Origin: Acidimicrobiia bacterium
GTDB lineage: Bacteria; Actinomycetota; Acidimicrobiia; Spongiisociales; ZC4RG35
Assembly: GCA_025928935.1 (NCBI GenBank)
Contig: JAICNB010000022.1
Coordinates: 1-44,182 of the forward strand
Direction: 5' to 3'
Length of the DNA: 44,182 nucleotides
The position numbers and the translations under genes are program-made. The notes beneath the pieces were generated by a model. That model had not been told where the DNA came from, made no database searches, and was given only the letters and a program-made list of their open reading frames with translations. Shown here piece after piece: positions 42,278 to 44,182 of the stretch. The stretch's first letter is position 1. Each line of letters begins with the position of its first letter.

Positions 42278-42652
42278 TCACCTCCACGGTGGCCCGGCCG
42301 GAGCCAGACTCTCGATCACAGGGCCAGGACGTCTTAGGCTCATGAAGCTGTGGGCCTGGACGATGGCCGAGATGGTGCATCCGGGAATGAATCCGATCTG
42401 TCCGGTGAGAAGGGCATAGGCGATCCAGGCTGGTTGCACGGCCGCCCCGACCGGCCATCCCCACCATCGTTTGGTCCCTGCAGCCCACAACGAGAGGACC
42501 TGGATCCCGGTGAGTGCCCAGGTCCAGTAGAGCGGGGCGCCCATCCCTGCCTCGCCGGCATCGGCTGTGGCCCACACCGCCAAAGAGAGGGTGAGGCTCA
42601 TGGCCGACGTGCCGGCTAGTACCAGTGTGCGATGGGGACGCCGCTGCTCCAT
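42278..42652 (-). CDS. small multi-pass membrane protein of unknown function
   Basis: The 124-residue protein from ATG 42652 has three to four hydrophobic segments: TLVLAGTSAMSLTLSLAVWA, YWTWALTGIQVLSLWAAG and AWIAYALLTGQIGFIPG. The tryptophan-rich loop KRWWGWPVGAAVQPAWIAY is seen in small actinobacterial membrane proteins of unknown role. A longer in-frame extension to 42880 lies over the LuxR gene and is rejected as overlap. It precedes the monooxygenase gene by 4 bases, so they may be co-transcribed. Confidence 0.65.
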   Translation of the reverse strand: MEQRRPHRTLVLAGTSAMSLTLSLAVWATADAGEAGMGAPLYWTWALTGIQVLSLWAAGTKRWWGWPVGAAVQPAWIAYALLTGQIGFIPGCTISAIVQAHSFMSLRRPGPVIESLAPAGPPWR

Positions 42653-42680
42653 ACCGGCGAAGGTATGGGGAGGGGCGCGC

Positions 42681-44182
42681 TCAGGGAATCGGGAGTTCTC
42701 CCGAGGCGACCAAGCCGTTCTCGATGGCGAAGATGGTGGCGGCGGCCCGAGTGGACACTCCGATCTTCCGGTAAGTGTTCTGGATATGGGAGTCGGCCGT
42801 CTTGACGGATATCGCGAGCGCTCGCGCCACTTGCTTGGTCTGCATCCCGCGAGCCACCAGTCCGAGCACCTCGGCCTCACGCTCGCTCAACCCGGCGGGG
42901 CGTTCGAAGCGAGGAGCCGGTTGACCTGCTGCGGAGACGACCGCCGAGACCAGTTCCGGATCGTGAACCCCCGCACGGGCCCCTTCGGCAAGTGCCTCGG
43001 CCGCCATCTCCGGCGCCATCGCTGGACGATATGGCCTTGGCTCGGTCATGGCCTGAAAGCTGTCACAGACACCGAGCAGACGGGCGATCGGGGAGAGCGT
43101 CGCGGCTCCGACACCCCGGTGGTAGCCGCTTCCGTCGAGCCTCTCGTGGTGGGCGCCGCCCTCCTGTCCCAGTCGGGAGAGGAAGGTGGAGCGGGAGAGG
43201 ATGCGCTCGGTGTGGTAGGCGTGGAGCCGAACCTGCTCCCACTCGTCGGCGCTGAGCCGCTCCGCCTTCTGCCAGATGCGAGGATGCACCGCAACCCTTC
43301 CCAGATCGTGGAGATGCCCGGCTCGTCGAGCGGCGGTCAGATCGGCGGCATCTAAGCCGGCTACGGCTGCAGCCGATTCGGCCAGGTCGGCTACCCCCTG
43401 GGAATGGCCCGGCCACGGACAAACGAGATCGGCGAAATACCCCATCGCCGCCACGGCCCGGTCGATCTCGTCACCCTCCAGCCAGAGCCACGGTCGCGGC
43501 TCGGCCGCCAGTACCGGCTCCCAGCACTCCGCAGCGTCGGCCGCCGAGAAGATCTCCTCGCTGTGGTCGACCAGCATCTCGGCAACGTCGGGGTCGAAAG
43601 CATGGCCCGATCGCTGTCGGATGATGCGAACGGCATGCTCGTCGCCACCGAGGAGACGTTGGCGGATGGCGTCTCGTCCGACGTGGACGATTCGGACTGG
43701 GAGGGGGACACCCTCGCCCTCGGCCCGGCGCAGGGCGCCGTCACCGTCCCATCGTTCGGTGATGAAGGCGAACATCGTGTGGACGGCCGGAGGGAGTCCA
43801 AGCCGCTCGGCCAGCATCGAAGCCACCTCGCAGATCGCCCGGAACTGCGGCTTTCTGTTCTTGACCGCCTGCGGGAGCCGTCTCGCCACCTCGAATGGCC
43901 GGAGGAGGGGGGATGTGTCGGGTGGTGGCAGCGCCCGCAACACCCCTCCCAGGGCCTCAGCCCGCGACCCGTGCTGAACCGGATTGATGTGGTCGGTCGC
44001 GTTGCCGCCGAATATCCGCACTGTCGTGTCGATGTCAGTTGTGCAGCCCGAGTACATGAGGAGGCTCGAATAGAACGTTTGCGAGCTGGTCTCGGCGTCG
44101 ACGTCGAGCAGGTCGGCCAGCCTCATCGTCGCCAATGTGGCTCGAAGCCCGTGCTCGAACGGGAACCCCATTCCCAGATCGG
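42681..44182 (-). CDS. HD-GYP-like phosphohydrolase fused to LuxR helix-turn-helix, 5' end cut by window
   Basis: This regulator is read without a stop from the window edge. The visible 499 residues start DLGMGFPFEHGLRATLATMR, the characteristic beginning of this family, so ATG 44171 is not the true start and about 10-20 residues are missing. A first degenerate HD-like region spans about 1-220. The second has HLHDLGRVAVHPRIW and GGAHHERLDGSGYHRG, the HD and HHERxDGxGY signatures of HD-GYP domains. The last 65 residues are a LuxR-type helix-turn-helix (LSEREAEVLGLVARGMQTKQ, then VKTADSHIQNTYRKIGVST). It may couple nucleotide-signal hydrolysis to transcription, but only the fold is shown. Confidence 0.88.
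   Translation of the reverse strand, partial: DLGMGFPFEHGLRATLATMRLADLLDVDAETSSQTFYSSLLMYSGCTTDIDTTVRIFGGNATDHINPVQHGSRAEALGGVLRALPPPDTSPLLRPFEVARRLPQAVKNRKPQFRAICEVASMLAERLGLPPAVHTMFAFITERWDGDGALRRAEGEGVPLPVRIVHVGRDAIRQRLLGGDEHAVRIIRQRSGHAFDPDVAEMLVDHSEEIFSAADAAECWEPVLAAEPRPWLWLEGDEIDRAVAAMGYFADLVCPWPGHSQGVADLAESAAAVAGLDAADLTAARRAGHLHDLGRVAVHPRIWQKAERLSADEWEQVRLHAYHTERILSRSTFLSRLGQEGGAHHERLDGSGYHRGVGAATLSPIARLLGVCDSFQAMTEPRPYRPAMAPEMAAEALAEGARAGVHDPELVSAVVSAAGQPAPRFERPAGLSEREAEVLGLVARGMQTKQVARALAISVKTADSHIQNTYRKIGVSTRAAATIFAIENGLVASGELPIP

Noticed and set aside
42653-42880. N-terminal extension of the small membrane protein gene
   Set aside because: The extra 76 codons overlap the LuxR-domain coding sequence in another frame and read as basic, low-complexity shadow text.
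1-44182. CRISPR arrays, tRNA or rRNA genes, insertion sequences
   Set aside because: No regularly spaced repeats, no tRNA-like or rRNA-like sequence and no transposase frame was recognised on either strand.

Overview
The window is 44 kb of high-GC DNA from a bacterium of the Actinomycetota. The gene order, a WhiG-type sigma factor beside rpsB, a DUF2469 gene between lepB and yraN, and abundant GTG starts all point there. A deep-branching class such as Acidimicrobiia is my best guess (inference; no rRNA or tRNA gene is visible to settle it). Almost all housekeeping genes lie on the minus strand, so biological order runs from high to low coordinates.

Region 1 (1-20937, minus) is the conserved translation/envelope cluster. 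In transcription order it holds dprA, a Xer recombinase, whiG, rpsB, tsf, pyrH, frr, cdsA, dxr, an M50 protease, ispG, proS, a DinB-like gene, rimP, nusA, infB, a ylxP-like gene, rbfA, an nrnA-like gene, truB, ribF and proB (cut by the window edge). These genes make, mature and recycle ribosomes, and also cover isoprenoid precursors and phospholipid head-group activation. ylxR, usually between nusA and infB, is absent. A promoter followed by a strong hairpin and U-tract precedes rimP-nusA-infB and looks like an attenuated leader.

Region 2 (20930-31512) begins with comM and continues as an accessory block separating comM from yraN, which are neighbours in many actinobacteria. It carries an LCP cell-wall ligase, an ECF sigma factor with a membrane partner, a yeast Fcy1-like cytosine deaminase, a crotonase-fold enzyme, and two overlapping tiny genes (37 and 65 codons). 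It also has an autoregulated-looking cassette (ribbon-helix-helix protein, DUF4097 protein, ABC ATPase, permease) and a second ABC exporter pair.

Region 3 (31598-37880, minus) returns to the conserved backbone: ffh, rpsP, khpA, rimM, then a thiolase inserted before trmD, then rplS, lepB, DUF2469 and yraN. Three of these genes (rimM, lepB, yraN) have no ATG, GTG or TTG in a position that gives a full-length protein. Each has an in-frame CTG at the expected place.

Region 4 (37957-44182) is accessory again: a large ABC exporter divergently arranged with a TetR repressor over a shared palindrome, a flavin monooxygenase, a small membrane protein and an HD-GYP/LuxR regulator cut by the window edge.

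The most interesting non-coding signals are (i) two intergenic inverted repeats with identical 8-bp arms and identical 29-bp spacers, 27 kb apart; (ii) an operator array over a leaderless promoter for the ribbon-helix-helix cassette; (iii) the rimP leader attenuator; (iv) a 33-bp tandem repeat that forms the N-terminus of Dxr and spans the cdsA/dxr overlap; and (v) the CTG start pattern.
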